A stretch of DNA of 34,832 nucleotides from Actinomycetes bacterium. Lineage in GTDB: Bacteria; Actinomycetota; Actinomycetes; Actinomycetales; Dermatophilaceae. A program made the translations under genes and the position numbers. Positions 17,522-24,844 of this stretch are shown here, in pieces. Positions within the stretch are counted from its first letter, which is position 1, and every line of letters starts with the position of its first letter. The stretch spans positions 1 to 34,832 of the forward strand of contig JAKOPT010000120.1 of assembly GCA_029778715.1 (NCBI GenBank), in the 5' to 3' direction. The notes beneath the pieces are model-generated. The model did not search any database and was not told the origin of the DNA. It worked only from the letters and a program-made list of their open reading frames with translations.

Positions 17522-18810
17522 CGGACGCCACCCTGCCGGCCCTGCTCGAGAGCGCGGGCCTCACCGGCCGCGGCGGCGCCGCCTTCGCCACGCACGTCAA
17601 GATCGCCGCCGCCACCCACGCCGGGGCGGACCTCATCGTCAACTTGTGCGACGGCGAACTCGGCGCCGCCAAGGACGGCTGGGTCGTCACCCATCACCTT
17701 CCCGAGGTGGTCGCCGGGGCGTCGTTGGTCACCTCCCGTCGGGGTCGCCGCATCCGGTATGCCGCGCACCGCGGCTCGGCGACCGCGTCCCGGTTGGCCG
17801 CGGCCGGGCTGGACGTGCTGGAGGTGCCCGCGCGCTACGTCTCCTCGGAGGAAACGGCCTTGGTATCGCTCGCGCATGGGCACCTGGCCCGACCGATGAC
17901 CAAGCGCGACCGGTTCGTGTCCGGCGGCCGGGACAGCGCCGGGCACACCATCGAACCGACGGTCGTCCTCAACGCCGAGACCGTGTGGCGGGTCGCGCAG
18001 ATCGCCGACCGGGGCGCGCCGTGGTTCCGGTCGTTCGGAACGGCCGCCGAACCGGGGCCGCGCCTGGTGTCGGTCAGTCGGTCTCGCCCCTCCGGTATGC
18101 CGCCATTGCCGGCGAGTGCGCGGGCGAGAGAAGACGAGCATTTGGGTCACTTTGTCCCGCGCGCGGAGCGTGACGGGGGTACTTGTCGGGCGCGCGGCGA
18201 GTCGCCGGCAAGTGCGCGGGCGAGACAAAACGCGCATTTGGGTCACTTTGACTCGCCCATCGTCCTCGAGACCGAGGCGGGCGTGCCGGTCTCCGAGTTG
18301 CTCAGGCGCGGCGGCATACCCGACGACCACGGCGCGATCCTCCTCAACGGGCTCGGCGGGGCGTTCCTCACCGCCACCGAAGCGCGCGGTGCGCTGTGGT
18401 GCGGGGCGGGGCTCACGGCATACGGGACCGGGATCGGCCCTGGAGTGATCCACGCGCTCGACCCGCGTGGCTGCCCGCTCGCCTGGGTGCGCGATGTCCT
18501 CGCCTGGGCCGGCGGGGAGAGCGCCGGTCAGTGCGGGCCGTGCCTGTTCGGGGTGCCCGCGCTCGCCCGCGACTGGGCCGCGCTCGTCGCCTCACCCACA
18601 CCCGAACTGCTGGCCCAGGTGCGATCGCGGGTGGCGCTGTTACCCGGGCGCGGTGCCTGCCGCTACCCCGATGGCGTGGCGGGTTTCGCCGCGAGCGCGC
18701 TGCGGGTGTTCGAGGCGGACCTGGTGGCGCATCGCAGCGGGCGGTGCGCGGGCGGCATACCCGTAGACCGACCGATCACGAGCGAAAGGAAGGCTCATGC
18801 CGGTGTCTGA
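17518..18810 (+). CDS. NuoF-like NADH-dehydrogenase-type protein with in-frame palindromic-repeat insertion
   Basis: 430-aa protein resembling NuoF/SLBB-type subunits that take electrons from NAD(P)H via FMN. GLTGRGGAAF (residues 14-23) and NLCDGELGAAKDGWV correspond to the FMN/NADH-binding segments. An SLBB-like segment follows (LVSVS, then VLETEAGVPVSELLRRGG). The C-terminal Fe-S region is SAGQCGPCLFG (C339, C342) and GACRYPDG (C381); the first Cys of the usual SCGxCxPC motif is Ala. The SLBB-like segment is split by about 60 foreign-looking residues (about 188-247), encoded by two 54-bp copies of the dispersed family III element. Start by ATGA overlap with the heme protein. Whether the protein is functional is uncertain. 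Confidence 0.82.
   Translation: MTDATLPALLESAGLTGRGGAAFATHVKIAAATHAGADLIVNLCDGELGAAKDGWVVTHHLPEVVAGASLVTSRRGRRIRYAAHRGSATASRLAAAGLDVLEVPARYVSSEETALVSLAHGHLARPMTKRDRFVSGGRDSAGHTIEPTVVLNAETVWRVAQIADRGAPWFRSFGTAAEPGPRLVSVSRSRPSGMPPLPASARAREDEHLGHFVPRAERDGGTCRARGESPASARARQNAHLGHFDSPIVLETEAGVPVSELLRRGGIPDDHGAILLNGLGGAFLTATEARGALWCGAGLTAYGTGIGPGVIHALDPRGCPLAWVRDVLAWAGGESAGQCGPCLFGVPALARDWAALVASPTPELLAQVRSRVALLPGRGACRYPDGVAGFAASALRVFEADLVAHRSGRCAGGIPVDRPITSERKAHAGV
18108..18257. repeat. two direct copies of family III element inside the NuoF-like CDS
   Basis: 18108-18160 and 18204-18257 are direct repeats with a 96-bp period (32 codons). Both start GCCGGC(G/A)AGTGCGCGGGCGA and contain CATTTGGGTCACTTTG, the core found in intergenic DNA at 3028-3115 and 24269-24305. 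The host frame stays open, so the repeats are translated (both give HLGHF). Confidence 0.88.
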
Positions 18811-19015
18811 ACAGGTGACTCAGCGGGAGTTGCGCATCGACCGGGTGGCCTGCAGCGGGCACGGCGTGTGCGCGAGTTTGCTGCCGCAGCGGGTCCGGCT
18901 CGACGAGTGGGGCTACCCGATCCTGGCCGGCCCCCACCCCAGCGACCACGACGGTGAACGCGCGATCCGCTGGTGCCCGGCCCGCGCCCTCTACTGGGCC
19001 CCGACCCCGGGCTGA
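18797..19015 (+). CDS. ferredoxin, 3Fe-4S type
   Basis: 72-aa small ferredoxin. C19, C25 (CSGHGVC) and C60 (WCPARAL) give the three-Cys pattern of actinobacterial 3Fe-4S ferredoxins. The motif CxGHGxC is typical of those that serve cytochrome P450s or other oxidoreductases. The N-terminal part RELRIDRVAC and the bulky WGYPIL segment fit the family. A GAAAGGAAGG ribosome binding site lies just before the ATG, and the gene overlaps the NuoF-like gene by 14 nt. As the last gene of the redox operon it may relay electrons between the NuoF-like protein and the heme membrane protein (inference). Confidence 0.88.
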   Translation: MPVSEQVTQRELRIDRVACSGHGVCASLLPQRVRLDEWGYPILAGPHPSDHDGERAIRWCPARALYWAPTPG

Positions 19016-19030
19016 GCCCGGCAATGCAAC

Positions 19031-19084
19031 GCGGAAAGTGACGTAGCGACGTGGAAACTACCGCGTCGCTCCGTCACTTTCCGC
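19031..19084. terminator. 21-bp hairpin overlapping the lysR stop codon
   Basis: 19031-19051 pairs with 19064-19084, with one mismatch and a 12-nt loop. It lies 15 nt after the ferredoxin stop. On the other strand it includes the last 27 nt of the lysR gene, whose TAG stop (19058-19060) is in the loop. Likely a bidirectional terminator. Confidence 0.7.
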
Positions 19085-20014
19085 GTGCGGTTGGGTGCGG
19101 GCGCGATGCAGTCCGGGTGCGCGTCGGCCGCGGGCCGGGTGATGACTCAACTCGAGCAGGAGCGTCACGACCCGGTCGGCCGCGGTGTTGCGCGGGCCGC
19201 CCTCGCGGACCATGGCGAGCAGGTGCCGCACGGGCGGGTCGGCGATCTTGACCAGCGCCACCGGGCTGGGCACCGAGCGGGCCGCCAGGCGGGGCAGCAC
19301 GGTGACCCCGACCCCGGCGGCGACGAACGCCATCGCGCTGTAATGGTCCTGGGCCTGGACGGCGAAGCGGGGCGTGAAACCGCGGGCCTGGCAGGCCGCG
19401 ACGACCATCCGGTGCCCGGGGGCGGCGAGGTAGTCGTTGGTCACCCAGGCCTCGCCCTTGAGGTCGGTCAGTTCGATGATGTCGCGGCGGGCGAGCGGGT
19501 GGTCGCGGTTGACCGCGGCGACGAACGGGTCGTCGGTCAAGTGGACCTTGCGGTAGCCGGGGCGGCGGGCGTTTTCGGTGTTGTCCATGGCGATGTCGAT
19601 GTCGGGCAGGGTCGAACGGGCACCGAGTTCGGTGAGGACGAGTTCGACGACGAGGTCGGGCATCTCCCGGTTGAGGCGCTTGACGACCGAGGGCATCCAC
19701 ACGGCACCGGCCGAGGCGAAATAGCCGAGCACGAGGCGGCCCGAGCGCCCGTCGCGCAGGTCGGCGACGAACGAGTCGAGACGGCCCCACTGCTCCATCA
19801 CCTGCTCGCTATGGACGAGGAGCGCCTCGGCCGCCGGAGTGGGCACGATCCCCCGACCGACCCGGTCGAAGAGGGCCAGCCCGGTCTGCTTCTGGAGCGC
19901 GGCCATGTGTTGGCTCACGGCCGACGGGGTCATCCGCAGATTGTCGGCGGCGGCCTGAATCGAGCCGCTGGCCATGACCGAGCGGAAGATGCTGAGACGG
20001 TGCGGATCGAGCAT
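19058..20014 (-). CDS. LysR family transcriptional regulator
   Basis: 318-aa LysR-type regulator. The N-terminal winged helix-turn-helix reads MLDPHRLSIFRSVMASGSIQ, then AAADNLRMTPSAVSQHMAAL (residues 1-60). It is followed by a periplasmic-binding-protein-like co-inducer domain (about residues 88-290, starting GRLVLGYFASAG) and a disordered Arg-rich tail. It is divergent from the 56-aa ORF at 20105; the 90-bp intergenic region carries TTAAG-N5-CTTAA and another CTTAAC, which could be its binding sites. TAGGGT (20021-20026, reverse strand) lies 6 nt before the ATG. The usual model would be control of the divergent gene and itself. Co-inducer unknown. Confidence 0.93.
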   Translation of the reverse strand: MLDPHRLSIFRSVMASGSIQAAADNLRMTPSAVSQHMAALQKQTGLALFDRVGRGIVPTPAAEALLVHSEQVMEQWGRLDSFVADLRDGRSGRLVLGYFASAGAVWMPSVVKRLNREMPDLVVELVLTELGARSTLPDIDIAMDNTENARRPGYRKVHLTDDPFVAAVNRDHPLARRDIIELTDLKGEAWVTNDYLAAPGHRMVVAACQARGFTPRFAVQAQDHYSAMAFVAAGVGVTVLPRLAARSVPSPVALVKIADPPVRHLLAMVREGGPRNTAADRVVTLLLELSHHPARGRRAPGLHRARTQPHAESDGATR

Positions 20015-20030
20015 GAATCCACCCTACCAA

Positions 20031-20098
20031 CCCTTAAGCATCTCTTAACTACCTTGCAGTAACTTCGCCTTGTCCTTAACGATCGGAGCGCTCACAAT
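20031..20098 (+). promoter_or_regulatory. divergent promoter region of lysR and the 56-aa gene
   Basis: For the 56-aa gene: -35 TTGTCC (20070-20075), 17-bp spacer, -10 CACAAT (20093-20098), then 6 nt to the ATG (leaderless). TTAAG and CTTAA (20033-20049) form a dyad, and CTTAAC recurs at 20075-20080 next to the -35. These are candidate LysR sites by position and symmetry only. Confidence 0.5.
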
Positions 20099-20104
20099 AG
20101 AGAT

Positions 20105-20275
20105 ATGACGACGCACCGCCACTTCTCCCTTGAGGCCGCCCACCACCTCGCCGACCGCTTCCGCACCGTCCGCCGGGCCGGGCGCGGCTGGAGCAAGGCC
20201 GAAGACCGCGATCTGCAGCGCGAAGCCGCCGAGATCCAGATCGTGGCCCAGGCCGGTCCCTACCGCATCTTCTGA
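20105..20275 (+). CDS. 56-aa conserved-looking small protein, unknown function
   Basis: Small ORF with a well-placed promoter upstream and a rho-independent-like terminator 27 nt downstream, so it looks like a complete single-gene transcription unit. The protein begins MTTHRHFSLEAAHHLADRFR, is highly charged (Arg, Asp, Glu, several His), and would form two amphipathic helices (EAAHHLADRFRTV and KAEDRDLQREAAEIQIV). It has no membrane segment and no Cys. I do not recognise a family. The divergent arrangement with the LysR gene suggests it is the regulated target. Confidence 0.65.
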   Translation: MTTHRHFSLEAAHHLADRFRTVRRAGRGWSKAEDRDLQREAAEIQIVAQAGPYRIF

Positions 20276-20302
20276 TCCACCGCTCGCCGACGGCGAGCCA
20301 CG

Positions 20303-20335
20303 CAGCCCCTTCCGCTCGCCCGGAAGGGGCTGTTT
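20303..20335. terminator. rho-independent-type terminator
   Basis: CAGCCCCTTCC (20303-20313) pairs with GGAAGGGGCTG (20322-20332), with an 8-nt loop and followed by TTT. It ends the 56-aa gene and, read on the other strand, lies 10 nt after the exonuclease stop. Confidence 0.75.
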
Positions 20336-20344
20336 CATGTTCCC

Positions 20345-21031
20345 TCACACCAGGATTCGCTTGAGCGTGAGCGGCTTGTCGGCCCCCAACTCGGCGACCT
20401 GGGCGAGGAACAACTCGGCGCACGACTGGGCGTCGATGAGGGGGTCGTGGGCGCGATAGACCGGCAACCGATAGCGCTCTCGCGCCGCCCACAACCGCAG
20501 CGATCCCGGCGGCGGATCGGTGGGGAAAGCCCCGGCCACCAGGCGGCGCTGCAACGCCAACGTGTCGACGACCAGACACGGAAACGGGCCCCCGAACAAC
20601 TCGGCACACGCCCGCCGCAAGAACCCCACCTCGATCGGCGCGAAATGGGCCAGTAACACCCGGCCCCGCAGCGCGGCCAGCACGGTCTCGGCGGCCTGCG
20701 CGATCGGCATACCGGTCGCCACCGTGTCGTCGGTGAGGCCGTGGACCGTGGCGCTCGCCCCCACCTCCACGGGTGCGTTGACGAGGAAGGACCGGGCGCC
20801 GGCGAGTTCGATGCGACCCCCCACGACCGGCACGAACCCGACGGCGACGACGTGGTCCTTCTTGGGATCGACCCCGGTCGCCTCGAAGTCGAGGGCAAGG
20901 AACTCCGCGTCGAGCACGGCCGCGTTCTCGTCGGGAAAGGGAGCGTTGAGGTATGCCGCGAGCGGCCCGTCGCGCACGGTGCGCGCCGCCTTGACCCGCT
21001 GCTCCTCGGGGGAGCGCCGAAACCACCTCAC
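20345..21031 (-). CDS. DEDDh 3'-5' exonuclease (DnaQ/Pol III epsilon-like)
   Basis: 228-aa exonuclease of the DnaQ superfamily. Exo I is LALDFEATGVD (D48, E50). Exo II lies in VLLAHFAPIEVGFL, where the usual Asn/Asp position is FA-P, a weak match. Exo III is YRAHDPLIDAQSCAELFL (His and Asp). TVHGLTDDTV matches the conserved HGI(T)xxxV segment. It is downstream of and co-directional with the cNMP/CBS/DUF294 gene (16-nt gap), a pairing I recall from other bacteria, so the two probably act together. It is not a polymerase subunit by context. Confidence 0.87.
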   Translation of the reverse strand: MRWFRRSPEEQRVKAARTVRDGPLAAYLNAPFPDENAAVLDAEFLALDFEATGVDPKKDHVVAVGFVPVVGGRIELAGARSFLVNAPVEVGASATVHGLTDDTVATGMPIAQAAETVLAALRGRVLLAHFAPIEVGFLRRACAELFGGPFPCLVVDTLALQRRLVAGAFPTDPPPGSLRLWAARERYRLPVYRAHDPLIDAQSCAELFLAQVAELGADKPLTLKRILV

Positions 21032-21047
21032 GGCATACCCACCGCGC

Positions 21048-22994
21048 TCACATGAAACTCGTCGGATAGCGCGAGGCCATCGACGACTGCGCCGACCGGA
21101 CGATGGCGAACGCCTCGCGCAGGTGCCGTTTGTCGAACGAACTCAACTGTTCGGGGTTGACGTGATTGTCGACGGGCAGCCCGGCGCGGACCTGGGCGGC
21201 CTGGTGGCGCATCCGGACGTACGAGATGAACTCGAAGGCGTCGTGGAGGTCGGCGCCCTTCTCCTCGCTCATGATCCCGCCCGACACGGCCGCGGCGATG
21301 CGCGCGTGCGTGTTGACCGCGGGCGAGCCCAGGGCGAGGGCGTGGACGCGGGCCAACTCGACGACGGCCCCGATCCCGCCGCGTTTGATGTCGAGGGTGT
21401 CGGCGTGCGCCCCCTCCTTGGCCAACACGAACCCGCGGAAAAAGCCGAGCGGTGGCTCGTTCTTCGTGGCCGACTTGGCCAGGTGGGCGAGGAACAGCCG
21501 GGCCTGCGGGGACCGCGCTAACACCTTGTGCTGCAACTTGGTGAAGGGCTTGATGTCGCCGTGGACGGGGCGCATGTCGAAGAAGATGCTCGCCCGCAGA
21601 ATCGCGTCGGGCACCGGCCGGGTGAGCCATTCGGTGAACTCGCGCCGCCACTCGCGGGCCCGCAGCCGCCACTTGGGGTTGGTCGCCATGATCTCCCCGG
21701 GGCACAGGGGATAGCCGGCCTCGACGAGCCCGGCGCTGACCCGCTCGGCGAGCGCGGCGAACCATTCGAGGTCGGCATCGGTCGCGTCGTCGTGGATGAT
21801 GAGCGCGTTGTCCTGATCCGCGGCGAGGGCCTGTTCGAGCCGGGCCCGCGAGCCCAGCGTGACCCAGGTGTAGGGCACCGGCGGCGCGCCCAACTCGGCC
21901 TCGGCGAGCGCGATGAGGCGGCGCTCGACGGCATCTCCGATGGCGGTGACCACCCGCCCGACGTCCTCCGCGCTCGCGTCCTGCGCGGCCAGCGCCTCGA
22001 CCACGGCGGGCAACCGGGCGCTGACGGCGGCCACTCCGGCGGGTGTGGTCTGCTTCTTGAGGTCGCCGACGAGGTAGATCGGGCTCGCCTGCACCATCCG
22101 CATGAGGTCGGTCGTCGTGATGATGCCGAGCGGTCGCCCCTCCTCGAGGATGGGGAGGTGGTGGATGTTGCGCCCCACCATTTCCAGGAGCACCTCGAAC
22201 GCGAGCGCGCCCACGTCCCCGGTCACCGGGTCGGTCGTCATGACTTCGGCGACCGGCTTCTCCGGCGATACGCCCGCGGCCAGCACCCGGTTGCGCAGGT
22301 CTCGGTCGGTGAGTATGCCGACCAGCTGGCCCCCGTTGGTAACGCCGCCTCCCGCTCCCTTGGCTCCGCCCGCTCCCTTGCCTCCGACCGCTCCGGCTGT
22401 TTCGTCCGCTCCGTCCGCCACGACAAGCAGCGACGAGGCGCCCTGCTCGCTCATCGCCTGCGCGGCCTCCCGAATCGTCGCGCGGGTCGTCACGAGGATG
22501 GGTTCGCGCCGGATGAGGTCGCGCACGCTCGTCTTGAGGATGGCGCCCGTGGTGCCGGTCGCCTGCAGCCGGGCCACGGCGCCGCGCATTCGGTGCGCCC
22601 GCTGCACATCGAAGTAGTGGGCGAAGTCCGCGTGCGCCGCCGACAAGGTGCGGAACTCCGCCTCGGGCAGCACGAGCACGAGCGAGTCCTCGATGGCCGT
22701 CACCTCATAGGTCGAGGGGTTGCCCAGAACCAGCGTGATCGCGCCGAAGGTCTCCCCCACCTCGCCCCGATCGACAAGCATGCCCCGGTCGTCGTGGATG
22801 TCGACGGCCCCGGACCGGAGCACGAAGAGGCTGTGGTTGTCGGCGCCGCGCGCGATGATGGAGCGGCCGCGCCGGTAGTACTCGATGGTCATCTTCCGCG
22901 GCAGGTCGGCCAGCACCTTCTCGGGCAACTCATCGAAGGGCGCATGGCGCGCGAGGAAGTCGCGGATTTCGGAGAGCTCGACATCGAGGGCCAT
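21048..22994 (-). CDS. cNMP-binding / CBS-pair / DUF294 nucleotidyltransferase-like protein
   Basis: 648-aa multidomain protein. Residues 10-130 are a cyclic-nucleotide-binding fold (FGAITLVLGNPSTYEVTAIED). Residues 155-310 are two CBS motifs (DLIRREPILVTTRATIREAA; VAEVMTTDPVTGD...HHLPILEEGRPLGIITTTDLMR), the first carrying a Gly/Lys-rich insert (GGKGAGGAKGAGGG). Around residues 370-385 is the DUF294 nucleotidyltransferase signature (TLGSRARLEQALAADQDNAL), followed by an all-helical C-terminal domain. It looks like a ligand-sensing nucleotidyltransferase (GlnD-like fold); target unknown. It forms an operon with the downstream exonuclease. The start has no clear Shine-Dalgarno, and the upstream TATCCA fits a -10 poorly. 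Confidence 0.9.
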   Translation of the reverse strand: MALDVELSEIRDFLARHAPFDELPEKVLADLPRKMTIEYYRRGRSIIARGADNHSLFVLRSGAVDIHDDRGMLVDRGEVGETFGAITLVLGNPSTYEVTAIEDSLVLVLPEAEFRTLSAAHADFAHYFDVQRAHRMRGAVARLQATGTTGAILKTSVRDLIRREPILVTTRATIREAAQAMSEQGASSLLVVADGADETAGAVGGKGAGGAKGAGGGVTNGGQLVGILTDRDLRNRVLAAGVSPEKPVAEVMTTDPVTGDVGALAFEVLLEMVGRNIHHLPILEEGRPLGIITTTDLMRMVQASPIYLVGDLKKQTTPAGVAAVSARLPAVVEALAAQDASAEDVGRVVTAIGDAVERRLIALAEAELGAPPVPYTWVTLGSRARLEQALAADQDNALIIHDDATDADLEWFAALAERVSAGLVEAGYPLCPGEIMATNPKWRLRAREWRREFTEWLTRPVPDAILRASIFFDMRPVHGDIKPFTKLQHKVLARSPQARLFLAHLAKSATKNEPPLGFFRGFVLAKEGAHADTLDIKRGGIGAVVELARVHALALGSPAVNTHARIAAAVSGGIMSEEKGADLHDAFEFISYVRMRHQAAQVRAGLPVDNHVNPEQLSSFDKRHLREAFAIVRSAQSSMASRYPTSFM

Positions 22995-23224
22995 GCGTCG
23001 TGGATATCAGGTATGCCGCGGTGTCGGCGAGGCTTTCGGGCCCGGTGCGCCCAGTGCTCCCGGCGCGGCGCCCAGCGGCGTGCCCCCGGCCGGCCGTGTC
23101 GTGCCCCGAGAGACGCCCCGCGCCCCTCCCTCAAGTCGGCCAGTGCCCGGCGCCACGGACCTGGCCGTCCCCCTGCCGCCGTCCAGTCGGCGGTTCACCA
23201 CCCCTCGCCTGGCACAGTGGGGGC

Positions 23225-24280
23225 ATGCGCGCCTTGACGTATGCCGCATTCGGCGGCCCGCTCTCCGTCACCGAGGTGCCCGACCCGGTGGCCGCACCCG
23301 GCGCCGTTGTCGTTGACGTCGAGGCCAGTGGCCTGTGCCGCAGCGACTGGCACGGGTGGCTCGGCCACGACAGCGACATCGTGACCTTCCCGCACGTGCC
23401 TGGGCACGAGTTCGCGGGCACGGTGAGGGCCGTCGGCGAGGGGGTGGACCGCGCCTGGCTGGGCCGCCGGGTAACCGCCCCGTTCGTGTTCGCCTGCGGT
23501 CGCTGCCCGGTATGCCGTCGCGGCGATGGCCAGATCTGTCCGCACCAGCGCCAACCCGGCTTCACCGATCCCGGGTCGTTCGCCGAGCAGGTCGTCGTGT
23601 ATGCCGCCGCCACCAACCTGGTGGCGCTCCCCGACGACGTGGGGGCAGCGGAAGCGGCGGGTTTGGGATGTCGGGTGGCCACGGCATACCGGGCGGTGAC
23701 GGCGCGCGCCGGGGTGACCGAAGGCGAGTGGGTCGTCGTCCTTGGCTGTGGCGGAGTGGGATTGGCCGCGATTGCGACGGCTGCAGCGCGCAGAGCCCAG
23801 ATCATCGCCGTCGACGTTTCCAAGGACGCATTGGCGGCGGCAGCCGAACTCGGGGCGCGGCATACCCTGATCGCCGGCGACGACCTGCCCGAGCGGGTTC
23901 ATGCCCTGACCGGCGGCGGCGCCCAGGTGAGTATCGATGCGTTGGGCGCGGTGGCGACGGCGCGCGCGGGCCTGTTGTCGTTGGGGCGCGGCGGGCGGCA
24001 TGTCCAGGTGGGGTTGCTGCCGGCCGCGAGCGGGCCGACGCCGCTGCCGATGGACCGGGTGATCGCGTGGGAGTTGGTGGTGCTCGGCAGCCATGGGATG
24101 GATGCGCGCGACTACCCGCCGATGCTCGCCGAGGTGGCGGCCGGGCGGCTGCCGCTGGGCGTGTTGCTGTCCGGGCGGGCGCCGCTCAGCCTGGCGGAGG
24201 CAGCGAAGGCGCTGCCCGACATGGGGTCGAGCTTCCACCGCGGCATCGTCCTCGTCGACCCCCGCCGTGAGACAAAGTGA
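23225..24280 (+). CDS. zinc-dependent alcohol dehydrogenase
   Basis: 351-aa medium-chain alcohol dehydrogenase. Catalytic zinc ligands: Cys in ASGLCRSDWHGW and the HVPGHEFAG His-Glu pair. The structural zinc site is the four-Cys segment CGRCPVCRRGDGQIC (residues 90-104). The Rossmann motif is VLGCGGVGLAAIA. Expected reaction: NAD(P)+-dependent oxidation of an alcohol, or the reverse; substrate unknown. The start is supported by CACAGT 6 nt upstream. The last codons (GAG ACA AAG TGA) lie inside a family III palindromic repeat (24269-24305), so the stop codon is supplied by the repeat. Residues just before it (GIVLVDPR) match the normal family C-terminus, so little is lost. Confidence 0.93.
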   Translation: MRALTYAAFGGPLSVTEVPDPVAAPGAVVVDVEASGLCRSDWHGWLGHDSDIVTFPHVPGHEFAGTVRAVGEGVDRAWLGRRVTAPFVFACGRCPVCRRGDGQICPHQRQPGFTDPGSFAEQVVVYAAATNLVALPDDVGAAEAAGLGCRVATAYRAVTARAGVTEGEWVVVLGCGGVGLAAIATAAARRAQIIAVDVSKDALAAAAELGARHTLIAGDDLPERVHALTGGGAQVSIDALGAVATARAGLLSLGRGGRHVQVGLLPAASGPTPLPMDRVIAWELVVLGSHGMDARDYPPMLAEVAAGRLPLGVLLSGRAPLSLAEAAKALPDMGSSFHRGIVLVDPRRETK

Positions 24281-24305
24281 CCCAAATGGGCGTTTTGTCC
24301 CGCGC
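24269..24305. repeat. family III palindromic element at the 3' end of the alcohol dehydrogenase gene
   Basis: GAGACAAAGTGACCCAAATG ... TTTTGTCCCGCGC: the ends GACAAA and TTTGTC are complementary. The dehydrogenase TGA (24278-24280) is within the left arm. Closest relatives are the two copies inside the NuoF-like CDS. Confidence 0.8.
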
Positions 24306-24337
24306 CTCCATCGCATCCGGCGCGCCCTGCCGGGGTC

Positions 24338-24398
24338 GTCGAAAGTACGCGACTCGCCGTGTCGGCGCTGTCCACGCGGCGAGTTGCGTACTTTCGAC
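24338..24398. repeat. 61-bp palindromic element, family II (copy 2)
   Basis: Same ends as at 15479-15539; the variable centre here is GTCGGCGCTGTCCACGC. It lies 33 bp after the family III element. The interval 24399-24660 holds no gene I can support; its open frames are extensions through the repeats. Confidence 0.9.
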
Positions 24399-24660
24399 CC
24401 GACTCGTGCCACCGGGGTGCGTCAATGAGGCTCGACGAGGAGTCCGAGGGCGAGATCCGCGAGCCCGCCTCCGCATCGTCGCAGGTCAGCGCCCTGAGGG
24501 ATCCGCGCCGCCGCGAGTGAGCGCTGGTCGGGCGGGGTACGTTCCCTGCGGCGTCGGCAAGGCGCTGAACTGGGACGATGCAGGCAAGGCAGGTCGAAAT
24601 CGAGTGAGTGGCACGAGTCGGGTGGCGCCCGAGTCGATCCGCCCGCTTTGCCCTCCCCGC

Positions 24661-24809
24661 GTAGTCGAAAGTACGCAACTCGCCGTGTCGGCGCTGTCCA
24701 CGCGGCGAGTTGCGTACTTTCGACTGGGCCAGGCCACCCCGGGCCAGCCCCAGCGAACTACAGGTGGGAAAGGGGCACTTGTCACCCCGACAGTTGGGGT
24801 GTGACTTGG
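24661..24809. repeat. composite ~145-bp repeat (family II palindrome + G/C-rich linker + hairpin), copy 1
   Basis: It contains the 61-bp palindrome 24664-24724, then a linker beginning TGGGCCAGGC and containing GTGGGAAAGGGGCACTT, then CACCCC-GACAGTT-GGGGTG. It aligns without indels to 25544-25692 over at least 140 bp. It sits downstream of the frameshifted toxin gene, and no gene is seen up to 24844. Confidence 0.85.
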
Positions 24810-24844
24810 TCAGGCACGACTAGGTTGCCTGCCGCGTCGCTGTG

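Noticed and set aside
24277..24804. Possible genes of about 100-190 aa in the repeat region, both strands
   Set aside because: They consist of the palindromic repeats read through (KYATRRV and CVLST segments) plus featureless linkers; no start signals.
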